From NCBI GenBank assembly GCA_016710285.1, contig JADJXR010000001.1, forward strand, positions 3,536,501-3,600,500: a stretch of DNA of 64,000 nt, written 5' to 3'. Shown in pieces: positions 26,907-35,169 of this stretch; the stretch's first letter is position 1; the number at the start of each line of letters is the position of its first letter. The position numbers and the translations under genes are program-made. The DNA comes from Chlorobiota bacterium (GTDB lineage: Bacteria > Bacteroidota > Ignavibacteria > OLB7). The notes under the pieces are model-generated. The model had not been told where the DNA came from and did no database searches. It worked only from the letters and a program-made list of their open reading frames with translations.

Positions 26907-28184
26907 TTGGAGCATTCGATCATTGCTGTTAGCCCGTGGCTGATTCTGCCGTTTGCGCTGCTGCTGGCGGCGATTGCCACCATGCCGTTTATCGCGGGGG
27001 ATTGGTGGCACAAAAACTACAAATGGGTGGCGATTGGGCTGGGGTCCGGCGTTGCGGGGTGGTATCTGTTTGGGCTGCACGCCGAACACCGTGTGTGGGA
27101 AACCTTGCATGAGTATCTGGGCTTCTTCGCGATTATGGTGGGCCTGTTTACGGTTGCTGGGGGAATCCATATCACGATTAAAGGGCGTTCCACCCCGAAC
27201 GAAAATTTGGCGTTCCTTGTTGCCGGCGCGGTGATTGCCAACTTGGTGGGAACAACCGGTGCCTCGATGCTTCTGATCCGCCCGTACTTGCGGAACAACC
27301 GGTATCGGGTCTCGGCCTATCACGTAGTCTTTTTCATCCTGATCGTCTCGAACGCTGGTGGCGCGCTGACCCCGATCGGGGACCCTCCGCTTTTTTTGGG
27401 CTACTTGCGGGGCATTCCGTTCTTCTGGATTACCGAGCATTCGGTGCTTCCGTGGCTGGTGGCGGTTGTTCTTCTGCTGGGAATCTTTTACTGGATTGAT
27501 TGGCGCAACTTCCACCGGATGCCGGAACGGTTGCAGCATCAGGTGGTTGCCGAGGGGGAGAAAACGATCATCACCGGGGGGCATAACTTGCTGTGGCTTG
27601 GGGTGGTGATTGGGGCGGTGTTTATCCAAAATCCCCCGTTCCTTCGCGAGGGGGTGATGCTTGCGGCGGCGGCGGTCTGCTACTTCACAACAAAGCGGGA
27701 GATTTACGCCAGCAACAAGTTTACGTTCGAGCCGGTGCAGGAGGTTGGGTATCTGTTCATCGGCATTTTCCTAACGATGATGCCAGCGTTGGATTGGCTT
27801 TCGGCCAACGCCCGCGCAATCGGTGCCGATTCCCCCTCAACGCTCTATTGGGCAACCGGGATGCTGAGCGCGGTGCTGGACAACGCGCCAACGTACTTGA
27901 CATTTTTGGCAGCTTCGATGGGATCCGCCGGGATGCAGATTGGCAGCCGTGCCGATGTTCTGGCATTCTTGGGGACCCACGAATTGCAAGTCGTCGCGAT
28001 CTCCGTGGCGGCGGTCTTCTTTGGGGCCATGACCTACATCGGCAACGGGCCGAACTTCATGGTGAAATCCATTGCCCAGCATTCCGGCGTTACCATGCCC
28101 GGGTTCTTTGGGTACATCGTCAAGTTTAGCTTGCCGATACTGCTTCCGATACTCCTAATCGTCTGGATACTCTTTTTCCTATGA
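26907..28184 (+). CDS. Sodium:proton antiporter-like membrane protein (NhaD/CitMHS-like)
   Basis: A 425-residue integral membrane protein of the ion transporter superfamily that includes NhaD-type Na+/H+ antiporters. Family segments include ANLVGTTGASMLLIRPYL, IVSNAGGALTPIGDPPLFLG (the conserved PIGDPP loop) and DNAPTYLTF, with a final half-helix GNGPNFMVKSIA. Transport specificity is inferred from family resemblance only. It lies inside the nuoLMN run, starts with TTG 12 nt after nuoM, and its stop overlaps the nuoN start (ATGA), so it is almost certainly co-expressed with complex I subunits. Confidence 0.87.
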   Translation: MEHSIIAVSPWLILPFALLLAAIATMPFIAGDWWHKNYKWVAIGLGSGVAGWYLFGLHAEHRVWETLHEYLGFFAIMVGLFTVAGGIHITIKGRSTPNENLAFLVAGAVIANLVGTTGASMLLIRPYLRNNRYRVSAYHVVFFILIVSNAGGALTPIGDPPLFLGYLRGIPFFWITEHSVLPWLVAVVLLLGIFYWIDWRNFHRMPERLQHQVVAEGEKTIITGGHNLLWLGVVIGAVFIQNPPFLREGVMLAAAAVCYFTTKREIYASNKFTFEPVQEVGYLFIGIFLTMMPALDWLSANARAIGADSPSTLYWATGMLSAVLDNAPTYLTFLAASMGSAGMQIGSRADVLAFLGTHELQVVAISVAAVFFGAMTYIGNGPNFMVKSIAQHSGVTMPGFFGYIVKFSLPILLPILLIVWILFFL

Positions 28185-29611
28185 CGCAAACAGACTTTCT
28201 TGCCGCACTACCGATTGAGATCATCAGCCTTTTCGCGCTGGTGATCATGCTTGCCGATGCCCTTGTTGAACGGAGCACACGGCTGTGCCAAACGCTTTCC
28301 ATTGTGGGATTGCTTGGCGGGCTTGCCGCCAGCGTGTATGCCCATATCACCATGCCGGGCCAGACCGCTTTCAGCGGGATGATCGTGGCTGGCGGGATGT
28401 CCACGTTGTACGACATCATCTTCTGCGGGGCGGGGATTATGACCGTGCTGCTTGCACGGGAATACCTGACGCGGATTGGCGGGATGTACGACGAGTTCTA
28501 CACCCTGCTGATGATGTCCATTGCCGGGATGATGCTGATGGGCCACTCCGCCGACTCCATGCCGATGTTTGTTGGGCTTGAGGTGATGTCCATCTGCTTC
28601 TACGTGATGGCCGGATTGGTGCGGAACAAACTTTCCAGCAACGAGGCCGCACTGAAGTACTTCCTGCTTGGCGCGTTTGCCAGCGGGTTCCTTCTGTACG
28701 GCATTGCCCTGGTGTATGGCTCGGTTGGCAGCACCGCCTACTCGGCGATTGCCGCAAAAGCCATATCCACCCAGTTCCCAACCCTTTTCTGGATTGGAAT
28801 CGGGATGATGATTATTGGGCTTGGCTTCAAGGTTGCCGCCTTCCCGTTCCACCAGTGGGCGCCCGACGTTTACCACGGCGCGCCGACGGTGGTGACAGGG
28901 TTTATGAGCACCGCAGGGAAGGCCGCGGCCTTTAGCGGGTTTGTTGGGTTTATCGCCCCAACAATGGCAAGCATGGCCCCGGGGCTGGAGAAAGCAAAAG
29001 TGATTTTGGCGTTCCTTGCCGTTGGATCCATGCTTGTTGGAAACATCACCGCGCTGGCGCAAACCAATGTGAAACGGATGCTGGCCTACTCATCGGTTGC
29101 CCATGCCGGATACCTGATGATTGGCCTTGCTGCGGGGAACCCTGCCGGATGGACCGGCATCACCTACTACCTTGTGGCCTACCTGTTCATGCAGATTGGC
29201 GCGTTTGCCGTGGTTGGCGTTCTGGAACGCGAAAACGGCGGCAACCTAACCCTTGACGATTACCGAGGCCTGGGCCGCCGCTGCCCAAAACTTGCGTTGG
29301 TGATGTCGTTGTTCATGTTCTCGCTAACGGGCATTCCTCCGTTTGCCGGGTTCTTTGGCAAGTACTACCTGTTCAGCGCCGCAATTCAGGCCGACATGAC
29401 GTGGCTGGCCATTGTGGGCGTTGTCTCGTCGGTGATCTCCGTTTGGTTTTACTTGGGCTTGGTTGTCACCATGTACTTCCGCGAGCCGTTGGGGGAGATC
29501 GAGGGGGGCGATACCAATCTTTCCACCCGCACCGCGCTGGCCCTTTCCATCATCGGCACGCTGGTGGTGGGATTGATCCCACAGGTGATTATCAACATGG
29601 TGGCGCGGTAA
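28181..29611 (+). CDS. nuoN: NADH-quinone oxidoreductase subunit N
   Basis: A 476-residue third antiporter-like subunit of complex I. Family parts include the central HQWAPDVYHGAPTVVTGFMS loop, the helix AQTNVKRMLAYSSVAHAGYL with the channel Lys, and SLTGIPPFAGFFGKYYLF. About 14 hydrophobic helices are visible. It overlaps the antiporter gene by four bases. It is the last gene of the unit; a terminator-like hairpin lies about 110 nt downstream, after two copies of a short palindromic repeat. Confidence 0.96.
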   Translation: MTQTDFLAALPIEIISLFALVIMLADALVERSTRLCQTLSIVGLLGGLAASVYAHITMPGQTAFSGMIVAGGMSTLYDIIFCGAGIMTVLLAREYLTRIGGMYDEFYTLLMMSIAGMMLMGHSADSMPMFVGLEVMSICFYVMAGLVRNKLSSNEAALKYFLLGAFASGFLLYGIALVYGSVGSTAYSAIAAKAISTQFPTLFWIGIGMMIIGLGFKVAAFPFHQWAPDVYHGAPTVVTGFMSTAGKAAAFSGFVGFIAPTMASMAPGLEKAKVILAFLAVGSMLVGNITALAQTNVKRMLAYSSVAHAGYLMIGLAAGNPAGWTGITYYLVAYLFMQIGAFAVVGVLERENGGNLTLDDYRGLGRRCPKLALVMSLFMFSLTGIPPFAGFFGKYYLFSAAIQADMTWLAIVGVVSSVISVWFYLGLVVTMYFREPLGEIEGGDTNLSTRTALALSIIGTLVVGLIPQVIINMVAR

Positions 29612-29618
29612 ATGAATC

Positions 29619-29649
29619 CAATCTCCAGAATCGTTTCTGGAGCAGCTAA
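29619..29649. repeat. 31-nt palindromic repeat, copy A
   Basis: Contains CTCCAGAA (29623-29630), a 4-nt loop and TTCTGGAG (29635-29642), then CAGCTAA. It matches copy B at 29 of 31 positions. A partial copy (GGATCCTTTCTGGAGCAGC) lies at 29653-29671. Confidence 0.85.
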
Positions 29650-29685
29650 CAGGGATCCTTTCTGGAGCAGCAGGGGCTATGACCT

Positions 29686-29716
29686 CAATCTCCAGAACCC
29701 TTTCTGGAGCAGCTAA
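29686..29716. repeat. 31-nt palindromic repeat, copy B
   Basis: Same unit as copy A; the 8-bp stem is conserved and the two differences fall in and beside the loop, so pairing is preserved. Confidence 0.85.
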
Positions 29717-29721
29717 TGGAG

Positions 29722-29773
29722 CCAGAACCCAGCACTGCCTGCCAAAGGCCGTGCTGTCTTCTGGTTCCTTTTT
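29722..29773 (+). terminator. Terminator downstream of nuoN
   Basis: CCAGAA (29722-29727) pairs with TTCTGG (29759-29764) and AGCAC (29731-29735) with GTGCT (29751-29755), with an internal loop between them; a T-rich tract follows. Confidence 0.6.
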
Positions 29774-29814
29774 CATGGAGAAAGTATTCGGGGATATTTC
29801 CGGCAATCAGCCGC
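29770..29814. repeat. 45-nt direct repeat, left copy
   Basis: Matches 29913-29957 at 43 of 45 positions. The pair flanks the palindromic element at 29837-29900. Confidence 0.85.
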
Positions 29815-29836
29815 CGAGGAGAGAGAGTAACCGAAG

Positions 29837-29900
29837 GGTAGCGGCAGGTCTTTAGCCTGCCCAGTAGAGATTCGCCGAAGGCTAAAGACCTTCGGCTACC
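29837..29900. repeat. Bipartite REP-like palindromic element
   Basis: Bounded by GGTAGC (29837-29842) and GCTACC (29895-29900). Inside are two hairpins. The first has stem GGCAGG/CCTGCC with loop TCTTTAG. The second, in the opposite orientation, has stem CCGAAGG/CCTTCGG with loop CTAAAGA, the complement of the first loop. The same loop and ends recur at 53038-53257. Confidence 0.8.
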
Positions 29901-29912
29901 AGCAATGCACCG

Positions 29913-29957
29913 TTTTCATGGAGAAGGTATTCGGAGATATTTCCGGCAATCAGCCGC
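29913..29957. repeat. 45-nt direct repeat, right copy
   Basis: Second copy of the unit at 29770-29814, ending 24 nt before the hrcA start. Confidence 0.85.
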
Positions 29958-29981
29958 ACAACCACTTCGTCTTTACGCCGC

Positions 29982-31055
29982 ATGGGAGCAGTAACCACAC
30001 ATAGTGAGCATCTTCGTGCCGACACGCTATCGGAGCGGGAAGCGTTGGTGCTTCGCTACATTGTGCAGCATTACATCCTGACGGCAACCCCGGTCGGTTC
30101 GCGCTATCTTTCCAAGCGATTGGAGGAGGAATCCATCAGCGCGGCCACCATCCGCAATGTGATGGCGGACTTGGAGGAGAAAGGGTATATCACCCACCCG
30201 CACACCTCGGCCGGAAGGGTCCCAACCGACTTGGGGTATCGGCTGTACGTTGATGGATTCGTGAAGGCCGAACCATTAACCCAATCCGAACGCACCAGCA
30301 TCCGCCGCCAGCTTGACGTAACCGCCCCAACCTCGGTGATGATGCGCGACATCAGCCGCATCATCGGCGACATCACCCAGCAGCTTGGAATCGTCACCGC
30401 ACCGGAAATTTTGGGGAGCCGTCTGGAGCGGATCGAGCTTGTGCAGCTTTCCACAGCGCGCCTGCTGGTGGTGCTTTCGCTTGATTCCGGGTTGGTCCGG
30501 ACCATCACTCTGGAAATTCATCAGGAGATTGGACGCGAGCGATTGCTTCCGGTGGTGGAGGTCCTGAACCAGCGGCTTACCGGCCTTACCCTTGTGGAAA
30601 TCCGCGCAAGCTGCCACGACCGCCTTCGCGATGTTGCCGTTGGCGACGCCACCCGAATCGTCCAAGCGGTGATTGCCAGTAACGAACGAATCTTTTCGCC
30701 AGGAAGCGACGTTGGGCGCGTGGCAATTTCTCCGGCGCAGAACATCCTTCGCCACCCCGAATTTTCCTCACCCGAACAGCTTCGCGGCGTTGTGGAGCTG
30801 ATTGAAAATGAGGAGATGATTATCCACCTGTTAGAAGAACATCCCGGCGAGGAAAACCGCGTTGAGGTGACGATAGGATCGGAACACAGCGACGAGCGGC
30901 TGAAAGAATACAGCCTGATAACCACACGATACCAGAACGGAAATTCGTCAGGGACAATCGGATTGATTGGCCCGCGCCGGATGAACTACTCACGCATGAT
31001 TACCGTGGTGGAATACGTTGCCCGGATTATCTCCGGCCCAACATACGACCGCTGA
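29982..31055 (+). CDS. hrcA: Heat-inducible transcription repressor HrcA
   Basis: A 357-residue repressor of class I heat-shock genes. The N-terminal winged helix is clear (LSEREALVLRYIVQHYI, TPVGSRYLSKRL, SAATIRNVMADLEEKGYI, HTSAGRVPTDLGYRLYVD), followed by the GAF-like and dimerisation domains. HrcA classically binds the CIRCE operator, but no CIRCE is visible upstream of this gene or elsewhere in the cluster. It is the first gene of an hrcA-grpE-dnaJ cluster. Confidence 0.96.
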   Translation: MGAVTTHSEHLRADTLSEREALVLRYIVQHYILTATPVGSRYLSKRLEEESISAATIRNVMADLEEKGYITHPHTSAGRVPTDLGYRLYVDGFVKAEPLTQSERTSIRRQLDVTAPTSVMMRDISRIIGDITQQLGIVTAPEILGSRLERIELVQLSTARLLVVLSLDSGLVRTITLEIHQEIGRERLLPVVEVLNQRLTGLTLVEIRASCHDRLRDVAVGDATRIVQAVIASNERIFSPGSDVGRVAISPAQNILRHPEFSSPEQLRGVVELIENEEMIIHLLEEHPGEENRVEVTIGSEHSDERLKEYSLITTRYQNGNSSGTIGLIGPRRMNYSRMITVVEYVARIISGPTYDR

Positions 31056-31081
31056 CAGATCACTGCCCGGAGCATTGCCCA

Positions 31082-31645
31082 GTGAAAAACCCATTTCGAC
31101 GACGAACAACAACCATGCAGAACGAAGAATCACCGATGAACGAACAAGAACGCGAAGAAACCTTTGAGGGGGGGGAAGCCGCCGTAGAAGTGTTCGAGCA
31201 GATTGCCCAGTTGCAGCAGGAAAACCAAGCCCTGCGCGAGAAGGTCCTCCGCTCGGTTGCCGAGGTTGACAACGTCCGCCGCCGCAGCCAGCAGGAGTCG
31301 CAGAATATCATCCAATACGCCAACGAACGCTTGCTGCGCGAGCTGCTTCCGGTGGTGGACGACATCAACCGGTCGGTGGAAGCTGGCGCGCAAAACAAAG
31401 ATTTCGACTCCTTCTACCAGGGGGTGATGATGGTGCGCGATAAGGTGATGCGGGTGCTGGAATCGCAAGGGGTGAAGCCGATGAACGTTGTGGGCATCCC
31501 CTTCGATCTTTCCCAGCACGAAGCCTTGCTTCGCCAACCAAGCGAAGCCCCCGAGGACACCATCGTTGGCGAGATCGAGACCGGCTACACCTACGGCGAC
31601 CGCGTCCTTCGCCACGCCAAAGTCATTGTCTCCGCCGGAAGCTAA
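31082..31645 (+). CDS. grpE: Nucleotide exchange factor GrpE
   Basis: Up to 187 residues. GrpE releases ADP from DnaK. An acidic N-terminal tail and coiled coil (EQIAQLQQENQALREKVLR) precede the family core NVRRRSQQESQNIIQYANE, LLRELLPVVDDI and the C-terminal beta domain with YTYGDRVLRHAKVIVS. The start is uncertain: GTG 31082 is the longest, and ATG 31115 (MQNEESPMN) or ATG 31136 is at least as likely. It lies between hrcA and dnaJ. Confidence 0.95.
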   Translation: MKNPFRRRTTTMQNEESPMNEQEREETFEGGEAAVEVFEQIAQLQQENQALREKVLRSVAEVDNVRRRSQQESQNIIQYANERLLRELLPVVDDINRSVEAGAQNKDFDSFYQGVMMVRDKVMRVLESQGVKPMNVVGIPFDLSQHEALLRQPSEAPEDTIVGEIETGYTYGDRVLRHAKVIVSAGS

Positions 31646-31717
31646 TCCAGAGCTAATCCAGCAATCCAGGCCGCCACGTACTTCACACGACCGAGAGTTT
31701 GGCAACAATTCAACAGC

Positions 31718-32875
31718 ATGAGTAAACGAGATTATTACGAAATCCTTGGGGTGAGCAAATCCGCTTCGGAATCCGACATCAAGTCGGCATACCGGAAGCT
31801 GGCCATGCAATATCACCCCGACCGCAACCCCGATAACCAGGAAGCGGAGGAACGATTTAAGGAAGCCGCCGAAGCCTACGAGGTGCTTTCCAACACTGAC
31901 AAGCGCGCCCGCTACGACCGCTTTGGGCACCAGGGAATGAAGGCCGGGCAGGACTTCCACGGCTTCAGCAATGCCAACGACATTTTTTCGGCGTTCGGAA
32001 GCTCAATCTTCGGCGACCTGTTTGGCGACATGATGGGCCGCCAACGCCAGCAACGCCGCCCGGGCGCGGGCCAACCAGGAAGCGACCTGAAAATCCGCCT
32101 GCCGCTGACGCTGGAGGAAGTGGCCACCGGGGTTGAGAAAAAGATCGCCGTAAAAAAAATGGTGACCTGCAGCGATTGTTCCGGCAAAGGGACCACCTCA
32201 AGCTCCGGCTTTATTGATTGCACCCAGTGCGGCGGGACCGGCGAAATCCGCCAGGTCAGCCGCTCGATGTTCGGGCAGTTTATCAACGTCCAGGTGTGCG
32301 CCAATTGCGAAGGGGAGGGGAAGGTAGTGCGGGACCCATGCAAGGCTTGCAAAGGGGATGGCCGCGTCCAAGGGGAAACAACGGAGGTGCTGGACATCCC
32401 CGCTGGCGTTAGCGATGGCAACTACATCCCGCTTCGTGGAAGCGGAAACGCAGGGCGGCGTGGCGGCCCCGCCGGGGACCTGATTGTGCTGATCGAGGAA
32501 AAACCCCACAAAAAGTTCACGCGCCACGGCAACGACGTGCTGTTTGACCTTACCGTCAGCTACCCGCAAGCAGCGCTGGGTGCCGAAGTGGAGGTCCCAA
32601 CCCTGACCGGGGCCGCCTACGTGACGATTGACCCAGGAACGCAGCCCGGGACCATGCTGCGGATGCGGGAGAAAGGAATCCCCGACCTTGAGAACAGCCG
32701 CCCCGGGGACCAAATTGTTCGGGTAACTATCCACGTCCCAACACGCCTTTCGGAGGAAGAACGGACGCTGCTGAAAAAGCTGGCCAACGAACCAAACGTG
32801 ATGCCGCCAGCCGACAAGAAAGGGAAGAAAGAGAAGGGGGGATTCTTCGAGAAAGTGAAGGAAGTTTTTACCTAA
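31718..32875 (+). CDS. dnaJ: Chaperone DnaJ
   Basis: A 385-residue type I J-protein that recruits DnaK to substrates. The J domain has the HPD motif (AMQYHPDRNPDN). A Gly/Phe-rich linker and the zinc domain follow, with four CxxCxGxG-type units (CSDCSGKG, CTQCGGTG, CANCEGEG, CKACKGDG), then the C-terminal substrate-binding domains. A Lys-rich tail ends the protein. dnaK is not in this cluster and must be elsewhere. The gene is followed by a 14-bp hairpin. Confidence 0.97.
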   Translation: MSKRDYYEILGVSKSASESDIKSAYRKLAMQYHPDRNPDNQEAEERFKEAAEAYEVLSNTDKRARYDRFGHQGMKAGQDFHGFSNANDIFSAFGSSIFGDLFGDMMGRQRQQRRPGAGQPGSDLKIRLPLTLEEVATGVEKKIAVKKMVTCSDCSGKGTTSSSGFIDCTQCGGTGEIRQVSRSMFGQFINVQVCANCEGEGKVVRDPCKACKGDGRVQGETTEVLDIPAGVSDGNYIPLRGSGNAGRRGGPAGDLIVLIEEKPHKKFTRHGNDVLFDLTVSYPQAALGAEVEVPTLTGAAYVTIDPGTQPGTMLRMREKGIPDLENSRPGDQIVRVTIHVPTRLSEEERTLLKKLANEPNVMPPADKKGKKEKGGFFEKVKEVFT

Positions 32876-32884
32876 AACCATGCT

Positions 32885-32951
32885 AACCGAGGGCGCAGGT
32901 TCAATAGAAATTTCAATAGAAATAGAGTATTGAGCATCTGCGCCCTCGGTT
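32885..32951 (+). terminator. Large-loop hairpin after dnaJ
   Basis: A perfect 14-bp GC-rich stem (32885-32898 with 32938-32951), followed by CATTTT. The 39-nt loop contains a repeated TTCAATAGAAA-like unit and a smaller TCAATA/TATTGA stem. Confidence 0.6.
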
Positions 32952-32968
32952 CATTTTCTGGGGCCACC

Positions 32969-34873
32969 ATGCACCACCTACAACGCCTGATCCCATACAT
33001 CCGCAACTACCGTGGGCGGTTGATTGCGGGGCTTATCTGCATCACCATCTCCAACGTCTTCTCGGTTGCCATTCCCCGCTTCATTGGCGAAACCATTGAC
33101 AAGCTGGGCAACGGGATGGACTCCGGGCAGCTTGGCCAGCAAGCCTTGATTATTGTGGGGCTTTCCATCGGCAGCGGAATCTTCCTGTACCTTACCCGCC
33201 AGACGATCATCGTGCTGTCGCGGTTGGTGGAATATGATCTTCGGAACGATTTCCTGAAGCATATCCAAACGCTTCCGATGGACCATTTCAACAACACCCC
33301 AACCGGCGACACAATGGCCCTTGCCACCAACGACATCTCCGCCGTGCGGGAGTTCGTTGGCCCTGCGCTGATGTACGCCAGCAACACCATCACCACGCTC
33401 CTGTTCGCCCTGACGATGATGTTCATCCTTTCGCCAACGATCACCCTGCTGGCATTGCTTCCGCTTCCGTTGGTAAGCTACACCGTCTATCGCCTCGGGA
33501 AACGGACCCACGGGCTTTCCATCGCCGTGCAAGCGCAGTATGCGGACCTTACTTCCAACGCCCAGGAGAATCTTTCCGGGGTTCGGGTGGTGCGGGCCTA
33601 CGTCCGCGAGAAGTACGCCATTGGGGTGTTCAGCGCGATGAGCGAGGAGTACCGCCGCAAAAACCTTGAGCGGGTCCGCGTGGAGCAATTGATGATGCCG
33701 GCAATGATGGTCCTGATTGGCCTTTCCCAACTGATTGTGCTGGGCGTTGGCGGCTGGGAGGTCATCAACAAGAATGCCACCATTGGGGAGATTGTTCAGT
33801 TCTTTTCCTACATCTCCCAGCTTATCTGGCCGGTGATTGCCGTGGGGTGGATCACCAACCTGGTGCAACGCGCCGCCGCCTCGATGGGCCGGTTGAATCG
33901 CATCTTCGAGCTTCAGCCGGAGGTTTCCCAAGCCCAGAACCTTGCTGCCGAGTTGGCAAGCAGCAATGGAAATAATGGAGTTGCGCAAACGCAATCACAG
34001 ATTCCATCGCAAGCTCCATCGGCATCGGTATCGCCAAGCCCGCTCAGCACGAATGGAGCGAAGAACGGATATTCAGCATCGCCAGGAAGCCAGGGCAATG
34101 GCAACCTTTCAAGTAAGCCGATTGCTGGGAAAATTGAGTTCCGCAACGTCTGGTTCCAGTATCGTGCGGGGCTGCCGTTTGTGCTGAAGAACCTCAGTTT
34201 CACCGTGCAACCTGGCGAGACGTTAGCGATTATCGGGTCCACCGGCGCGGGGAAAACAACCATTGTGAACTTGATTGCGCGGCTGTACGAAGTCACCAAA
34301 GGGGAAATCCTGATTGACGACCGCCCAATCAGCCAATTCAGTGCCGACCAGTTGCGGACGCAGATTGGCGTGGTTGCCCAGGAGACGTTCCTGTTCAGCG
34401 ACACGATAGCCGGAAATATCCGTTTTGGCCGCCGCGACGCAACCGAGCCGGAGATGGTGCGGGCCGCCGACATCGCCCAACTAACGGAGAATATCCACCG
34501 TTTCCCGGAAGGGTTCCAGACGGTTGTTGGGGAGCGGGGGATCACGTTATCGGGGGGGCAGAAGCAGCGCACCAGCATTGCCCGCGCCGTGCTTCGCCAG
34601 CCGCAAATCTTGATGCTAGACGATGCCCTTTCGGCAGTTGACACCGAGACCGAGGAGCAGATCCTGCGCGAGCTTCGCCAAGTGATGCGCGCCCGCACCT
34701 CCATCCTGATTGCCCACCGAATCAGCACCGTAAAGGAGGCCGATCAAATCTTGGTGATGGACGAAGGGGAGATCACCGAGCAAGGAACCCACGAGGAGCT
34801 TCTTGCGGTCCGTGGCGAGTACTACCGCATCTACGAACGGCAATTATTGGAGCAAGCGCTGGAGTCGTTGTAG
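32969..34873 (+). CDS. ABC exporter half-transporter with low-complexity linker
   Basis: A 634-residue fusion of one membrane domain and one ATPase domain (MsbA/MdlB-like half exporter), expected to dimerise. Six membrane helices occupy roughly residues 15-300. The ATPase has Walker A IIGSTGAGKTTIVN, Q-loop VVAQETFLF, signature LSGGQKQR, Walker B ILMLDDALSAVD and the switch His in IAHRIST. Between the halves (residues about 327-380) is an unusual Ser/Gln/Pro/Asn-rich linker. ATG 32969 is chosen because the longer frame begins inside the dnaJ hairpin. The substrate is unknown. Confidence 0.92.
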   Translation: MHHLQRLIPYIRNYRGRLIAGLICITISNVFSVAIPRFIGETIDKLGNGMDSGQLGQQALIIVGLSIGSGIFLYLTRQTIIVLSRLVEYDLRNDFLKHIQTLPMDHFNNTPTGDTMALATNDISAVREFVGPALMYASNTITTLLFALTMMFILSPTITLLALLPLPLVSYTVYRLGKRTHGLSIAVQAQYADLTSNAQENLSGVRVVRAYVREKYAIGVFSAMSEEYRRKNLERVRVEQLMMPAMMVLIGLSQLIVLGVGGWEVINKNATIGEIVQFFSYISQLIWPVIAVGWITNLVQRAAASMGRLNRIFELQPEVSQAQNLAAELASSNGNNGVAQTQSQIPSQAPSASVSPSPLSTNGAKNGYSASPGSQGNGNLSSKPIAGKIEFRNVWFQYRAGLPFVLKNLSFTVQPGETLAIIGSTGAGKTTIVNLIARLYEVTKGEILIDDRPISQFSADQLRTQIGVVAQETFLFSDTIAGNIRFGRRDATEPEMVRAADIAQLTENIHRFPEGFQTVVGERGITLSGGQKQRTSIARAVLRQPQILMLDDALSAVDTETEEQILRELRQVMRARTSILIAHRISTVKEADQILVMDEGEITEQGTHEELLAVRGEYYRIYERQLLEQALESL

Positions 34874-35169
34874 GCATTAGAAGCACCCATAATTTTTTTA
34901 TCACCCCCTCAACATTTCGCTTGCCCAAAGCGGAGATTTTCGGTAAGTAGAGTTGCATCCAAATTCCTCAAACCAATCTCTTTTTTTGGAGGAAAAACGC
35001 CATGTCGTGCAACTGTCTCTCTCCCGATGCCGCCAACAACTGGCGCGAACTTGCCAGTGCCACCCCCCTTGCAACCCTCCCGGCCCATACATGGTATTCT
35101 TAAGCAGTAACACTGGATCTGTTTCCAAATCAATCATTGTCTTTATCGAATAACATCGAAGGTGACACT
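34874..35169. other. Spacer upstream of AT-rich secreted-protein gene
   Basis: About 296 nt. No gene, hairpin or exact promoter match was found. Confidence 0.4.

Larger units (their letters stand above)
29612..29981. other. Repeat-rich spacer between nuoN and hrcA
   Basis: 370 nt with no gene. In order it holds two and a half copies of a 31-nt palindromic repeat, a terminator, a first 45-nt direct repeat, a bipartite palindromic element, and a second copy of the 45-nt repeat. The hrcA start follows 24 nt later. No CIRCE operator (TTAGCACTC-type inverted repeat) was found. Confidence 0.8.

Noticed and set aside
29612..29981. CRISPR-like array in the nuoN-hrcA spacer
   Set aside because: Repeats are only two to three per type, unequally spaced, and without uniform spacers; no cas genes nearby.
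29612..29981. CIRCE operator before hrcA
   Set aside because: No TTAGCACTC/GAGTGCTAA-type inverted repeat was found.
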